The notes below the pieces were generated by a model that had not been told where the DNA came from, ran no database searches, and worked only from the letters and a program-made list of their open reading frames with translations. This document shows, in pieces, positions 1-7,906 of a DNA stretch of 8,086 bases; positions within the stretch are counted from its first letter, which is position 1; each line of letters starts with the position of its first letter. The stretch is from RGIG5612 sp045604025 (GTDB taxonomy: Bacteria; Bacillota; Clostridia; Lachnospirales; Lachnospiraceae): the NCBI GenBank assembly GCA_045604025.1, contig JAZUNG010000084.1, positions 1 through 8,086 of the forward strand, in the 5' to 3' direction. Made by a program: the position numbers and the translations under genes.

Positions 1-1
1 G

Positions 2-1522
2 GACGGTGACAGGTTCGTTACACTGGACGGACAGGAAAGGATACTCGATAATGACATCCTGATGATCTGTGACAGTGAGAAACAGATAGGTATCGCCGGT
101 ATCATGGGCGGTGAGGACTCCAAGATCACCGACGATGTTCAGACACTGGTATTTGAATGCGCATGCTTTGACGGTACCAATAACCGTCTGTCTGCCAAGA
201 GACTGGGTCTGCGTACAGATGCGTCAGGCAAATATGAGAAAGGTCTGGACCCTGAAAATGCGCTCGATGCAGTAAACAGAGCCTGCGAACTGATAGAACT
301 TCTGGATGCCGGTGACGTTGTGGACGGTATCATCGATATTTATCCTGAGAAGGTTCAGAAGAAACAGATCAGATTTGATGCTGACAGGATCAATGCGTAT
401 CTGGGAACTGATATCTCCAAGGAACAGCAGCTGTCATATTTCCCTCCGCTGGAGATCGAATATGACCCTGCCACAGAGATGCTGACTATACCTACATTCC
501 GGCAGGACCTCTTAAGAGGCGCAGATATAGCGGAAGAAGTTGCCAGATTTTATGGATATGACAATATCCCCGCAACTCTGCCTAGATCATCTGATACCAT
601 GGGCGGTCTCAGCCATGAATATATAGTTCAGAATGATGTCAGAGAGATCATGATGTCCTATGGATATTCTGAATCCATGACTTATTCATTTGAAAGCCCG
701 AAGGTATTTGACAAACTGCTGATCCCTGAGGATTCTGAACTCAGAAAATGTGTTGCTATCAGCAATCCCCTGGGTGAGGATTACAGTATCATGCGTACCA
801 GTCTGGCAAACGGACTGCTCACCTCACTTGCACTGAATTACAGCAAGAGAAACAAGAGCGCAGATCTGTTTGAGACCGGAAACATATATTTACCGAAGAG
901 TCTGCCTCTTACAGAGCTTCCTGATGAAAGAATGACTCTTGCATTCGGATCCTATGGAGACGGAGACTTTTATGACATAAAAGGTGTTCTGGAACAGATC
1001 TTCGAACATCTGGGACTTAAAGGTATCAGAGAATATATAAATGATTCATCTGTTCCTTTCATGCATCCTGGAAGACAGGCTGTTGTGCTTCAGAACAGAA
1101 AACAGATAGCATATCTCGGTGAGGTCCATCCTTCAGTATGCAAAAACTATGAGATCGGAACCAGAGTTTATATGGCATGTGTTGATATCAGCTCACTGTA
1201 TGATATCGCTTATCCTGCAAAGAAATTCAATGAGATCCCGAGATTCCCTGCAGTGACAAGAGACCTTTCACTGCTGATGAAGTCTGAGATCCCCGCAGGA
1301 GATGTCGAAGCTGTTATCAGAAAATGCGGTGGAAGACTTCTGGAGAGTCTGGAACTCTTCGATGTCTATACCGGAGACAGGATTGCTGAAGGATCAAAGT
1401 CCCTTGCTTATTCACTTTCTTTCAGATCTGCTGACCATACGCTCACTGATGCTGAGATCAATCCTGTCATGGACAAGATACTGACCAAACTTAAGGAAAA
1501 AGATATAGACTTAAGAGCCTGA
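2..1522 (+). CDS. pheT: Phenylalanine--tRNA ligase beta subunit, 5'-truncated by window edge
   Basis: This is the beta chain of the cytoplasmic alpha2-beta2 phenylalanyl-tRNA synthetase, which charges tRNA-Phe; the beta chain carries the editing (B3/B4) and tRNA-binding parts. The reading frame is open from base 2, and the first 20 codons before the first ATG at 62 continue the family match (TLDGQER), so the gene starts outside the window. About 506 residues are present of a family length near 800. Visible blocks: the end of the B3/B4 editing domain with GIAGIMGGEDS (about 89-121) and DASGKYEKGLDP (about 218-253); the B5 domain (about 362-583) ending in ADIAEEVARFYGYDNIP; the catalytic-like core with NPLGEDYSIMRTSL and YLGEVHPSV; and the C-terminal ferredoxin-fold anticodon-binding domain (about 1226-1516) with RFPAVTRDLSLL. 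The C-terminus is intact. pheS would be expected just upstream, but this cannot be seen. Confidence 0.97.
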   Translation, partial: DGDRFVTLDGQERILDNDILMICDSEKQIGIAGIMGGEDSKITDDVQTLVFECACFDGTNNRLSAKRLGLRTDASGKYEKGLDPENALDAVNRACELIELLDAGDVVDGIIDIYPEKVQKKQIRFDADRINAYLGTDISKEQQLSYFPPLEIEYDPATEMLTIPTFRQDLLRGADIAEEVARFYGYDNIPATLPRSSDTMGGLSHEYIVQNDVREIMMSYGYSESMTYSFESPKVFDKLLIPEDSELRKCVAISNPLGEDYSIMRTSLANGLLTSLALNYSKRNKSADLFETGNIYLPKSLPLTELPDERMTLAFGSYGDGDFYDIKGVLEQIFEHLGLKGIREYINDSSVPFMHPGRQAVVLQNRKQIAYLGEVHPSVCKNYEIGTRVYMACVDISSLYDIAYPAKKFNEIPRFPAVTRDLSLLMKSEIPAGDVEAVIRKCGGRLLESLELFDVYTGDRIAEGSKSLAYSLSFRSADHTLTDAEINPVMDKILTKLKEKDIDLRA

Positions 1523-1535
1523 AATATGTTAAAAT
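1506..1535 (+). promoter_or_regulatory. Candidate extended -10 promoter for secDF
   Basis: At the pheT/secDF junction there is TAGACT (1506-1511, four of six matches to the -35 consensus), an 18-base spacer, and TAAAAT (1530-1535, five of six matches to the -10). A TG one base before the -10 makes it an extended -10. Initiation would fall near 1542 and give a leader of about 28 bases to the secDF start. The -35 overlaps the last pheT codons. Short AT-rich matches arise by chance, so this is moderate support only; secDF could also be read through from pheT. Confidence 0.4.
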
Positions 1536-1553
1536 TTTGTAATTCTCGCTAAG

Positions 1554-1563
1554 AAAGAGGAAG
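1554..1563 (+). promoter_or_regulatory. Ribosome binding site that sets the secDF start
   Basis: The purine-rich AAAGAGGAAG lies 7 bases before the ATG at 1571. An out-of-frame ATG at 1564 follows almost directly and would give only a 7-codon peptide ending at TAG 1585-1587. Spacing therefore favours 1571, the start that yields the expected N-terminal lysines and first membrane helix. Confidence 0.65.
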
Positions 1564-1570
1564 ATGATCG

Positions 1571-3961
1571 ATGAAAAAGCACACTAGTATTATTGTATTT
1601 TGCATTACTGTGATCGTTGCGATCGCTACAGTGCTTGTTGCGGTGTTTGGCTTCGGTGGAAAACACATCGGATCAGCCAGAAACATCACCCTGGGCCTGG
1701 ATCTGCGTGGCGGTGCCAGCGTAACATATCAGGTACAGAATGAAACATTCACACCTGAAGAGATGGCTGACACTATCTACAAGCTGCAGCTCCGTGTTGC
1801 TGAGTACAGTTCAGATGCAACAGTTTATCAGGAAGGCGCAAACAGGATCACTGTTGAGATCCCGGGCGTATATGATACCCAGACAGTTATCGAAGACCTG
1901 GGACGTCCCGGCACACTGTATTTCATCAGGGAACATGATTCTGAGGGAAATGATAACTACACTTATAATGCAAATATTGGTGAATATGAGCTGACAAAAT
2001 TGATCGACCAGATCATTGCTGACGGTTATGTTGTAATGAGCGGCAGTGATGTTACGCAGGCCGAGGCTGGTTACCAGTCAGACAACTATGGCTCACAGGA
2101 AGTTGTTGTCAGACTCCAGCTCAATGATGCAGGAACAGCAGCATTTGCCGAGGCTACAACACAGGCAAAGGCAAATGGTGAAACCATCGGTATCTATTAT
2201 GATGGACATTTCGTCAGTGTTCCCAAAGTCGAGAGCGCTATCACAAACGGTCAGGCAATCATTACCGGTGAAGAATCATACGAGAGTGCACAGAGACTGG
2301 CATCTACAATCCGTATCGGTTCACTGAGCCTGCAGCTGGAAGAGATCACTTCCAAGGTCGTATCTGCCAAGCTGGGTGACAATGCTATTTCAACCTCTCT
2401 GATCGCAGGTCTGATCGGTCTGATCCTGATCGTTATCTTCATGATCCTGCTTTACAGGATACCCGGTCTTGCAGCTGCAATAGCCATGGTATTCTATGCA
2501 GGAGCCATGCTGGTACTGCTGAATGCATTCAATCTGACACTGACTGTTTCAGGTATTGCAGGTATTATCCTGTCTATAGGTATGGCAGTCGACGGAAACG
2601 TTATTATAAATGCACGTATCAAAGAAGAGCTGGCTACAGGCCTCCCTGTAGATCAGGCCATAAAGAACGGATTTAAGAAATCCACATCTGCTATCCTTGA
2701 TGGTAATATCACCACACTGATCGTTGCAATAGTCCTGCTGATCTTTGGATCAGGTTCTGTACAGGGATTCGGCATGACACTGGCTATAGGTATCGTGCTC
2801 AGTGTATTTACTTCACTCGTTGTTTCAAGGCTCCTTGTTACATCTCTGTATGGCATGGGAGCGAAGAGCCAGAAGATGTATGCGACCATCAAAAAGACAG
2901 GCCGCAAGGTATTTGATTTTGTCGGTAAGAAGGTCATCTGGTTTGTGATCGCTATCGTATGCATGGTTGCAGGTGCAGCCGCCATGATCATCAATGGAGC
3001 AACAGGAAGAAATGCCATGAACTTCAGTATTGAGTTCGTTGGTGGTGTATCAACTACTGTTGATTTCCAGAAAGAGATCTCAATTGATGAATTCAACAAT
3101 ACTATCCGTAAGGATATTCAGGATCTGATAGGCAGCACTGATGTTGAAGGTCAGAAGGTTACCGGAACAACTCAGTATGTTATCAAGACTCCTCAGCTGG
3201 AACAGGAAACCATAACCGAGCTTAAGAATTTGTTTGTTGATTCCTATGGCGCTGATGAGAGCAGTTTTGAGATCACCAGGATCACTGCCGTAGTCAGCAA
3301 GGAACTGCAGCAGGATGCGCTGATCTCACTTGCGATCGCAGCAGCCCTGATGCTCATCTATATCTGGATCCGATTCAGAAGATTCAAGGTTGCTATATCA
3401 TCTGTTATAGCACTGCTTCACGATGTAGCAATTGTACTTGCGTTCTACGCGATATTCCGTGTATCTGTAGGCAATTCATTCATCGCCTGCATACTGACTA
3501 TCGTTGGTTACTCGATCAATGCTACCATCGTTATATTCGACAGGATGAGAGAGAATCTGTCCAATCCTGCATTGAACTATGACCAGAAGCTGGTCATCAA
3601 TACCAGTATACAGCAATCATTGTCACGAAGCCTGTTTACATCTGCAACAACATTTGTAACAGTACTGTTCCTGTATATCCTGGGTATTGAATCCATGAAG
3701 GCATTTGCACTGCCTCTGGGTGTAGGTATCATAGCCGGTGCGTTCTCCTCAATCTTTATTTCAGGCAATCTTGTATATCTCTTTACAAAGAAATCTGAAA
3801 GATATGATGAGAAAGCCGCCAAGGCTGCTGCAAGATTTAACGCTGTACCTGCCGCCGAGACTGTCGCTCAGGTAACTGAAGAAGTGAAGGACACAGTTCA
3901 GGACAGACCCAAGATCACAGCTAATCCGAATCATAAAAAGAAAAAGAAAAGGAAACAGTAA
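1571..3961 (+). CDS. secDF: Protein translocase accessory protein SecDF (fused SecD-SecF)
   Basis: This is the membrane component of the Sec export machinery that uses the proton or sodium gradient to pull proteins out after SecYEG/SecA translocation. At 796 residues it is a single-chain SecD plus SecF. The SecD half has a first helix at about 6-28, GLDLRGG at 42-48, an extracytoplasmic P1 region to about 270, then five helices (about 275-425). The fourth of the six SecD helices carries GMAVDGN with Asp341, which aligns with the essential TM4 aspartate known from SecD proteins. The SecF half starts near 454 and shows FSIEFVGG (485-492), a roughly 105-residue external loop, LLHD with Asp618, GYSINATIVIFDRMREN (647-662) and two more helices to about 738. 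An acidic/alanine-rich cytoplasmic segment and the tail KKKKKRKQ end the protein. No frameshift is seen. Fused SecDF is known from Bacillus and many Firmicutes. Confidence 0.96.
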   Translation: MKKHTSIIVFCITVIVAIATVLVAVFGFGGKHIGSARNITLGLDLRGGASVTYQVQNETFTPEEMADTIYKLQLRVAEYSSDATVYQEGANRITVEIPGVYDTQTVIEDLGRPGTLYFIREHDSEGNDNYTYNANIGEYELTKLIDQIIADGYVVMSGSDVTQAEAGYQSDNYGSQEVVVRLQLNDAGTAAFAEATTQAKANGETIGIYYDGHFVSVPKVESAITNGQAIITGEESYESAQRLASTIRIGSLSLQLEEITSKVVSAKLGDNAISTSLIAGLIGLILIVIFMILLYRIPGLAAAIAMVFYAGAMLVLLNAFNLTLTVSGIAGIILSIGMAVDGNVIINARIKEELATGLPVDQAIKNGFKKSTSAILDGNITTLIVAIVLLIFGSGSVQGFGMTLAIGIVLSVFTSLVVSRLLVTSLYGMGAKSQKMYATIKKTGRKVFDFVGKKVIWFVIAIVCMVAGAAAMIINGATGRNAMNFSIEFVGGVSTTVDFQKEISIDEFNNTIRKDIQDLIGSTDVEGQKVTGTTQYVIKTPQLEQETITELKNLFVDSYGADESSFEITRITAVVSKELQQDALISLAIAAALMLIYIWIRFRRFKVAISSVIALLHDVAIVLAFYAIFRVSVGNSFIACILTIVGYSINATIVIFDRMRENLSNPALNYDQKLVINTSIQQSLSRSLFTSATTFVTVLFLYILGIESMKAFALPLGVGIIAGAFSSIFISGNLVYLFTKKSERYDEKAAKAAARFNAVPAAETVAQVTEEVKDTVQDRPKITANPNHKKKKKRKQ

Positions 3962-3980
3962 TTAGACTGGTTTAACAGTT

Positions 3981-4985
3981 ATGTTAGTACCCATTTTGTT
4001 ATTTGCCTTAGGTCTTGTATGTCTGATCTTTGGCGGAAACTGGTTTGTTGACGGAGCCGTTGGGATTGCCAAACGGCTCCGTATCCCTGAAATACTGATA
4101 GGAGCTACGGTTGTATCTATTGGTACAACACTTCCTGAGGTCATGGTTTCAGCAACCTCTGCAGCCACAGGCCATGGAGAGATCGCCTATGGAAATGCCA
4201 TCGGCTCTATTATCTGTAATACAGCACTTATACTTGCAATCTCCATTGCTATAAGACCTGCAAAAGCTGCAGCAAAGGATATCTATCTTGCTTCGGCTTT
4301 TTTCTTTGCTGCTGCCATTATATATGCTGTATCTGCTTATCTGATCGGCAATTTCAGCCGGATCACAGGTATCATCCTGCTTGCAATATTCCTGGTCTAT
4401 ATGATACTAAGTGTCAGGAAGAGCATGAAGATATCTAAGTCAGGTTTATCAGAACTGTCAGATCAACCTGATGAAACGGCTGTTAATGAGCCTGCAAAAC
4501 AGGGATTCAGGAATCATATTGTATTCTTTATCGGTCAGCTGGTAGTAGGAGCTGCCCTGATAGCTGTCGGAGCTGATCTTCTTGTTGATAATGGTACTCT
4601 GATAGCAAAAGGATTTGGTGTTCCCGAATCCGTGATCGCACTGACATTTGTTGCTCTTGGAACATCTCTTCCGGAGCTTGTAACAGCAATCACATCCCTG
4701 GTAAAAGGACACAGCAGTCTGTCACTTGGAAATATCATCGGTGCCAATCTGTTCAACCTTGTCTTGGTAAGCGGTTTGTCAATTACCATATCGCCCTTTG
4801 ATGTTCCTGCAGGCAAGATGATAGGATCAATGAATGCATCATTGGTCGTTGATATCCCTCTGATGTTTGCTGTCATGCTGATACTGGTACTTCCTGTAAT
4901 GTTCAGAAATAAGCTGAGCCGTATTCAGGGAATAGTTCTGCTGGCTCTGTATGCCGGATTCTGCGCATTCCAGTTTATAGTCTGA
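3981..4985 (+). CDS. Calcium/sodium antiporter family membrane protein (YrbG/CaxA-like)
   Basis: This is a 334-residue inner-membrane cation exchanger of the CaCA superfamily, predicted to swap Ca2+ for Na+ (possibly also K+) across the membrane. It has about ten hydrophobic segments and the two diagnostic inverted alpha repeats. Alpha-1 is GATVVSIGTTLPEVMVS (41-57, Glu53) plus GNAIGSIICN (71-80). Alpha-2 is ALTFVALGTSLPELVTA (220-236, Glu232) plus GNIIGANLFN (250-259). A hydrophilic loop at about 145-178, rich in Ser, Lys, Asp and Glu, separates the halves and is likely cytoplasmic. Length is typical for the prokaryotic family. The ATG at 3981 lies 19 bases after secDF. The only upstream purine-rich stretch is AGACTGG (3964-3970), so the ribosome site is weak and translation may depend on readthrough from secDF. 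Ion specificity cannot be read from the sequence, so no symbol is given. Confidence 0.92.
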   Translation: MLVPILLFALGLVCLIFGGNWFVDGAVGIAKRLRIPEILIGATVVSIGTTLPEVMVSATSAATGHGEIAYGNAIGSIICNTALILAISIAIRPAKAAAKDIYLASAFFFAAAIIYAVSAYLIGNFSRITGIILLAIFLVYMILSVRKSMKISKSGLSELSDQPDETAVNEPAKQGFRNHIVFFIGQLVVGAALIAVGADLLVDNGTLIAKGFGVPESVIALTFVALGTSLPELVTAITSLVKGHSSLSLGNIIGANLFNLVLVSGLSITISPFDVPAGKMIGSMNASLVVDIPLMFAVMLILVLPVMFRNKLSRIQGIVLLALYAGFCAFQFIV

Positions 4986-4987
4986 AG

Positions 4988-6727
4988 ATGAATAACAGCT
5001 GGTATTTATATTGCAAAAAAGCTGATTTTGCAGCCATATCGAACAGATTCAATATCTCACCCATGCTTGCCAGAATACTGGTAAACAGAGGTATCAGTTC
5101 TGATGACGAGATCCGTGATTTTCTGTTTGGAGGTACAGAACAGCTTCATGATCCATTTCTTTTTTTGGGAATGGATGAAGGAGTCCGTATTACAGGTGAT
5201 ATCATCAGATCCGGAGGCAGGATCAGGATCATCGGCGACTATGATGTAGATGGTATCTGCGCAGCATACATACTGAAAAAGTCTTTGGAGCTGCTTAATG
5301 CTCATGTTGATGTCAGACTGCCTGACAGAATACTGGATGGTTATGGCATGAATGAGACCATGTCCCTGGATGCGGCAAATGAGAATGTTTCTCTGATCAT
5401 CACATGTGACAATGGTGTGTCATCTTATGATGCTGTCAAGCTGGCTGTTGACAATGGAATACATGTTATCATAACAGACCATCACGAAGTACCCGGCCAG
5501 ATCCCTCCAGCTGACGTCATTATTGACGCCAAGATGCCCGGTAACACATATCCTTTCAGGGAACTGTGCGGAGCCGGTGTTGCGTATAAATTTGCCCAGG
5601 CGTTGCTGCTGAGGTCAGATACAGATATTTCCCGGATCAACGATTTCCTTTCTGATATGATGCAGTATGCCGGAATGGCTACCATTGCTGATATTGTGTC
5701 TCTGAAAGGTGAGAATCATATATTTGCCAGACAGGGCATAGAAGTACTTAAAGCTACTGACAATCCCGGACTGAAAGCTCTGATGGACGTCAAAGGAATA
5801 CTTCCATCCAATATCAGAGGATATCATATTGGATTTGTACTGGGGCCCAGTATCAATTCTGCCGGCAGACTGAAAAATGCCAGGATCGCTTTTGACCTGT
5901 TCGATACAAACGACCAGCTGGAAGCATACAGGATAGCATCTGAGCTAAATGATCTGAATGAAGAACGCAAGACCCTTACGATGGACCAGACGCGGATCGC
6001 TGAGGAGATGCTGAACAATGATGAGGAGGTATCATCAGGACAGAAAAAGATCATCGTACTTTATCTTCCTGATGCTCATGAAAGCGTGGCCGGTATCATT
6101 GCCGGAAGGATCAAGGAAGAGTATGGAAGACCCGCTCTGGTCATAACCGATTCTGAAGAGGGATTGAAGGGATCAGCCAGATCAACAGATGATTATAATA
6201 TAGTTGAAGCTCTGAATAAGCATCCAGAGTGTTTTAAGAAGGTCGGTGGTCATGCCAAGGCAGCGGGGTTTACACTGAACTGTCATCCTGACAGGCTTTC
6301 CGAGATACTGAACAGCGATCCGAATACTTCAGAGATATCAGGATCCAAGAAAATCTGGATAGACATGCAGCTTCCATTCAGATACGTAACAGAAGCACTT
6401 GTAAATGAACTGGAGCTTCTTGAGCCTTTTGGGATGGAAAATGAAAGACCGAGATTCGCTGAGAAAAATATTACCTTTAAAAGCGTTAGACTCATTGGTC
6501 GCAATGTCAATGTCCTTAAGGTTGATATGGAAAATGCTGACGGAGACAGAATAGATGGCGTTATGTTCGGCCATGGCAGGGATATGAACAGCCTATATGA
6601 GGAAATAGACAGGGTCATAAAGGAAAAGGGCAGTGACGCACTGTTTTCGATCATTTATTATCCGGGCATCAATGAATTCAGAGGATTCAGATATCCTCAG
6701 GCGATCATAGAGGAGATCAGATATTAA
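4988..6727 (+). CDS. recJ: Single-stranded-DNA-specific 5'-3' exonuclease RecJ
   Basis: RecJ is a cytoplasmic metal-dependent nuclease that degrades single-stranded DNA 5' to 3' in recombinational repair (RecF pathway) and base-excision or mismatch repair. The 579-residue product has the DHH phosphoesterase motifs in order: GDYDVDG (83-89, Asp84/86/88), TCDNG (139-143, Asp141), TDHHEVP (163-169) and ATIADIVSL (231-239). GPSINSAGRL (286-295) follows. The DHHA1 domain shows SVAGIIAGRIKEEYGRPALV (366-385), GSARST (395-400) and KVGGHAKAAGF (418-428). A C-terminal beta-rich, OB-like part includes LLEPFGMENERPRF (477-490). Length matches the compact E. coli-type RecJ (577 residues), not the longer Bacillus form. 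The start is 2 bases after the exchanger stop, and no strong Shine-Dalgarno is visible, which suggests translational coupling. Unlike many Clostridia, recJ is not followed by apt and relA here. Confidence 0.95.
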   Translation: MNNSWYLYCKKADFAAISNRFNISPMLARILVNRGISSDDEIRDFLFGGTEQLHDPFLFLGMDEGVRITGDIIRSGGRIRIIGDYDVDGICAAYILKKSLELLNAHVDVRLPDRILDGYGMNETMSLDAANENVSLIITCDNGVSSYDAVKLAVDNGIHVIITDHHEVPGQIPPADVIIDAKMPGNTYPFRELCGAGVAYKFAQALLLRSDTDISRINDFLSDMMQYAGMATIADIVSLKGENHIFARQGIEVLKATDNPGLKALMDVKGILPSNIRGYHIGFVLGPSINSAGRLKNARIAFDLFDTNDQLEAYRIASELNDLNEERKTLTMDQTRIAEEMLNNDEEVSSGQKKIIVLYLPDAHESVAGIIAGRIKEEYGRPALVITDSEEGLKGSARSTDDYNIVEALNKHPECFKKVGGHAKAAGFTLNCHPDRLSEILNSDPNTSEISGSKKIWIDMQLPFRYVTEALVNELELLEPFGMENERPRFAEKNITFKSVRLIGRNVNVLKVDMENADGDRIDGVMFGHGRDMNSLYEEIDRVIKEKGSDALFSIIYYPGINEFRGFRYPQAIIEEIRY

Positions 6728-6773
6728 CTGGCGATCGTTCATCAATATATCACACTTGTACGGTATTATCAGT

Positions 6774-6802
6774 TTGACATAATATATGTTTGATAGTAAA
6801 AT
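6774..6802 (+). promoter_or_regulatory. Near-consensus sigma-A promoter for the transglutaminase-like/carrier protein unit
   Basis: A perfect -35 TTGACA (6774-6779), an exact 17-base spacer (6780-6796) and TAAAAT (6797-6802, five of six to TATAAT) lie in the gap after recJ. Transcription would begin near 6809, giving a leader of about 27 bases to the TTG at 6836. This is the strongest promoter match noticed in the window, and its position between genes supports a real function. Confidence 0.8.
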
Positions 6803-6822
6803 GTTTTGGTGTGATTTTTGAT

Positions 6823-6831
6823 AGTAGGTAG
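6823..6831 (+). promoter_or_regulatory. Ribosome binding site supporting a TTG start at 6836
   Basis: AGTAGGTAG places its AGG (6826-6828) seven bases before the TTG at 6836. The earlier in-frame TTG at 6818 has no purine-rich site before it and would lie only about 9 bases from the predicted transcript start. The match is short, so the choice of start is likely but not certain. Confidence 0.5.
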
Positions 6832-6835
6832 TAAC

Positions 6836-7882
6836 TTGAGTACAGGAAAACATAGATCAAGAAGTAAACAACGCAGAAAAAGAGCGATCAGGAATACTAT
6901 CTTAATTGCTCTTATTATTATAGCGTTCATATTGGATATCATAATGATATTTGTTGTTTCTGACAGGATCAGGAAGAACCCGGCAAATACACCGGACGTG
7001 ATCATCGAAACAGAAACCGATACAAACAAAACACCTTCACAGGGGCAGGCAGAGACTGACGTACAGACAGATCCCGCAGATACAACTGAAGCGGCTGCAA
7101 ATGATGTGACCGCACCTGTCATCCGCGGCGAGTCCAATATTTATGTTGCCAAGGGTTCCAAGGTCAGATACAAGTCATATATCTATGTAGAAGATGACAT
7201 GGATCCGGATCCACAGATAGATATCGACAACAGTGATGTGGATCTGAGCCGTGAGGGAACATACAAACTGATATATACAGTCACAGATGCATCAGGGAAT
7301 TCATCCTCTAAGACTGTAAACGTCGTTGTCGGTGCTCAGGAAGAGCCAAATGTTCCTGATGAAGAGATATATGCCCTGGCTGACAAGGTCCTGGCTACTA
7401 TTATAGAAGACGATATGACTGACCTGGAGAAGGTATTCGCAGTGTTCTATTATGTCCGCAACACTTTCTCTTATGTAAAGGATGACAATTACTGGGAATA
7501 CAAACAGGAAGCATATCAGATGATGACGACTCTTCAGGACAACTGCTATGCAAATGTCTGTGTATCAAAGCTGTTACTGGAAAGACTCGGATTTGAAAGC
7601 TTTATGATCCAGGGTGAACTGGGATATGTGGATGAACACCATTACTGGAATATGGTCAGCATTGACGGCGGAGTAAGCTGGTATCATTATGATGCAGCCT
7701 GGTGGACATGGATGCGTGATGAATATCCTCTGTGCATGCTGACAGATGAATTTGCCGAAGAGATCTCAGAAAAACACGGCGGACTGTGGATCTACGATCA
7801 TGATGCTTTTCCCGCAACACCCAAAGAGGCACTGTGGACTGTAGATGAGCTGAAGACCAATTCCAGACTGACTAACAGATAA
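6836..7882 (+). CDS. Membrane-anchored protein with Ig-like and transglutaminase-like domains
   Basis: No specific gene is recognised. Read from TTG 6836 it has 348 residues; a TTG at 6818 would add six. The N-terminus is very basic (KHRSRSKQRRKR), followed by one membrane helix (about 21-42). This predicts a cytoplasmic N-terminus and an extracellular body. A Thr/Asp/Glu/Gln-rich linker (about 48-90) leads to an Ig-like domain (about 92-166) of the bacterial surface type, with DVTAPVI, a DDMDPDP turn and GTYKLIYTVTDASGNSSS. The C-terminal part (about 175-290) is transglutaminase-like. It has a helix with VFAVFYYVRNTFSYV, a candidate nucleophile in DNCYANVC (Cys237, or less likely Cys242), His268/269 in EHHYWNM and Asp286 in YHYDAAWW, giving the Cys-His-Asp order of the papain-like fold. 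Substrate is unknown: crosslinking, peptidase or amidase activity on wall material are all possible. It is 24 bases upstream of a carrier protein gene. Confidence 0.82.
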   Translation: MSTGKHRSRSKQRRKRAIRNTILIALIIIAFILDIIMIFVVSDRIRKNPANTPDVIIETETDTNKTPSQGQAETDVQTDPADTTEAAANDVTAPVIRGESNIYVAKGSKVRYKSYIYVEDDMDPDPQIDIDNSDVDLSREGTYKLIYTVTDASGNSSSKTVNVVVGAQEEPNVPDEEIYALADKVLATIIEDDMTDLEKVFAVFYYVRNTFSYVKDDNYWEYKQEAYQMMTTLQDNCYANVCVSKLLLERLGFESFMIQGELGYVDEHHYWNMVSIDGGVSWYHYDAAWWTWMRDEYPLCMLTDEFAEEISEKHGGLWIYDHDAFPATPKEALWTVDELKTNSRLTNR

Positions 7883-7906
7883 ATTGTAGATATATCGGGA
7901 GATTAT

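Larger units (their letters stand above)
6728..6835 (+). other. Intergenic region between recJ and the transglutaminase-like gene
   Basis: This is the longest non-coding stretch in the window (108 bases). It holds the promoter at 6774-6802 and the ribosome site before 6836. I see no GC-rich hairpin followed by a T-run, so recJ has no recognisable intrinsic terminator here and readthrough into the next gene is possible. Confidence 0.6.

Noticed and set aside
1564..1587. Seven-codon upstream open frame overlapping the secDF start, as a possible regulatory leader peptide
   Set aside because: The ATG is only three bases from the GAGG core, too close for good initiation, and the peptide MIDEKAH has no attenuation-like codon run.
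2653..3099. Minus-strand open frame of 148 codons inside secDF, with hydrophobic stretches
   Set aside because: It lies wholly within a well-supported conserved gene, has no ribosome site or family likeness, and its hydrophobicity mirrors the membrane helices coded on the other strand.
6283..6654. Minus-strand open frames of 123 and 78 codons within the recJ 3' half
   Set aside because: Both are shadows of recJ codons rich in GAT/ATC and overlap each other in different frames; the RecJ protein match over this stretch is clear.
6728..6773. Possible terminator or riboswitch after recJ
   Set aside because: Only small palindromes such as CGATCG are present; there is no stable stem with a T-run, and the space is too short for known riboswitch classes.
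6769..7137. Minus-strand open frame of 122 codons opposite the transglutaminase-like gene start
   Set aside because: It runs antisense through the promoter and through the membrane helix and linker of a real gene. Its hydrophobic run is a by-product of the AT-rich helix codons, and no start signals are seen.
7198..7212. Direct repeat GGATCC GGATCC as a possible site or insertion scar
   Set aside because: It encodes the DPDP turn of the Ig-like domain in frame, and short repeats of this kind are expected from repeated Asp-Pro codons.
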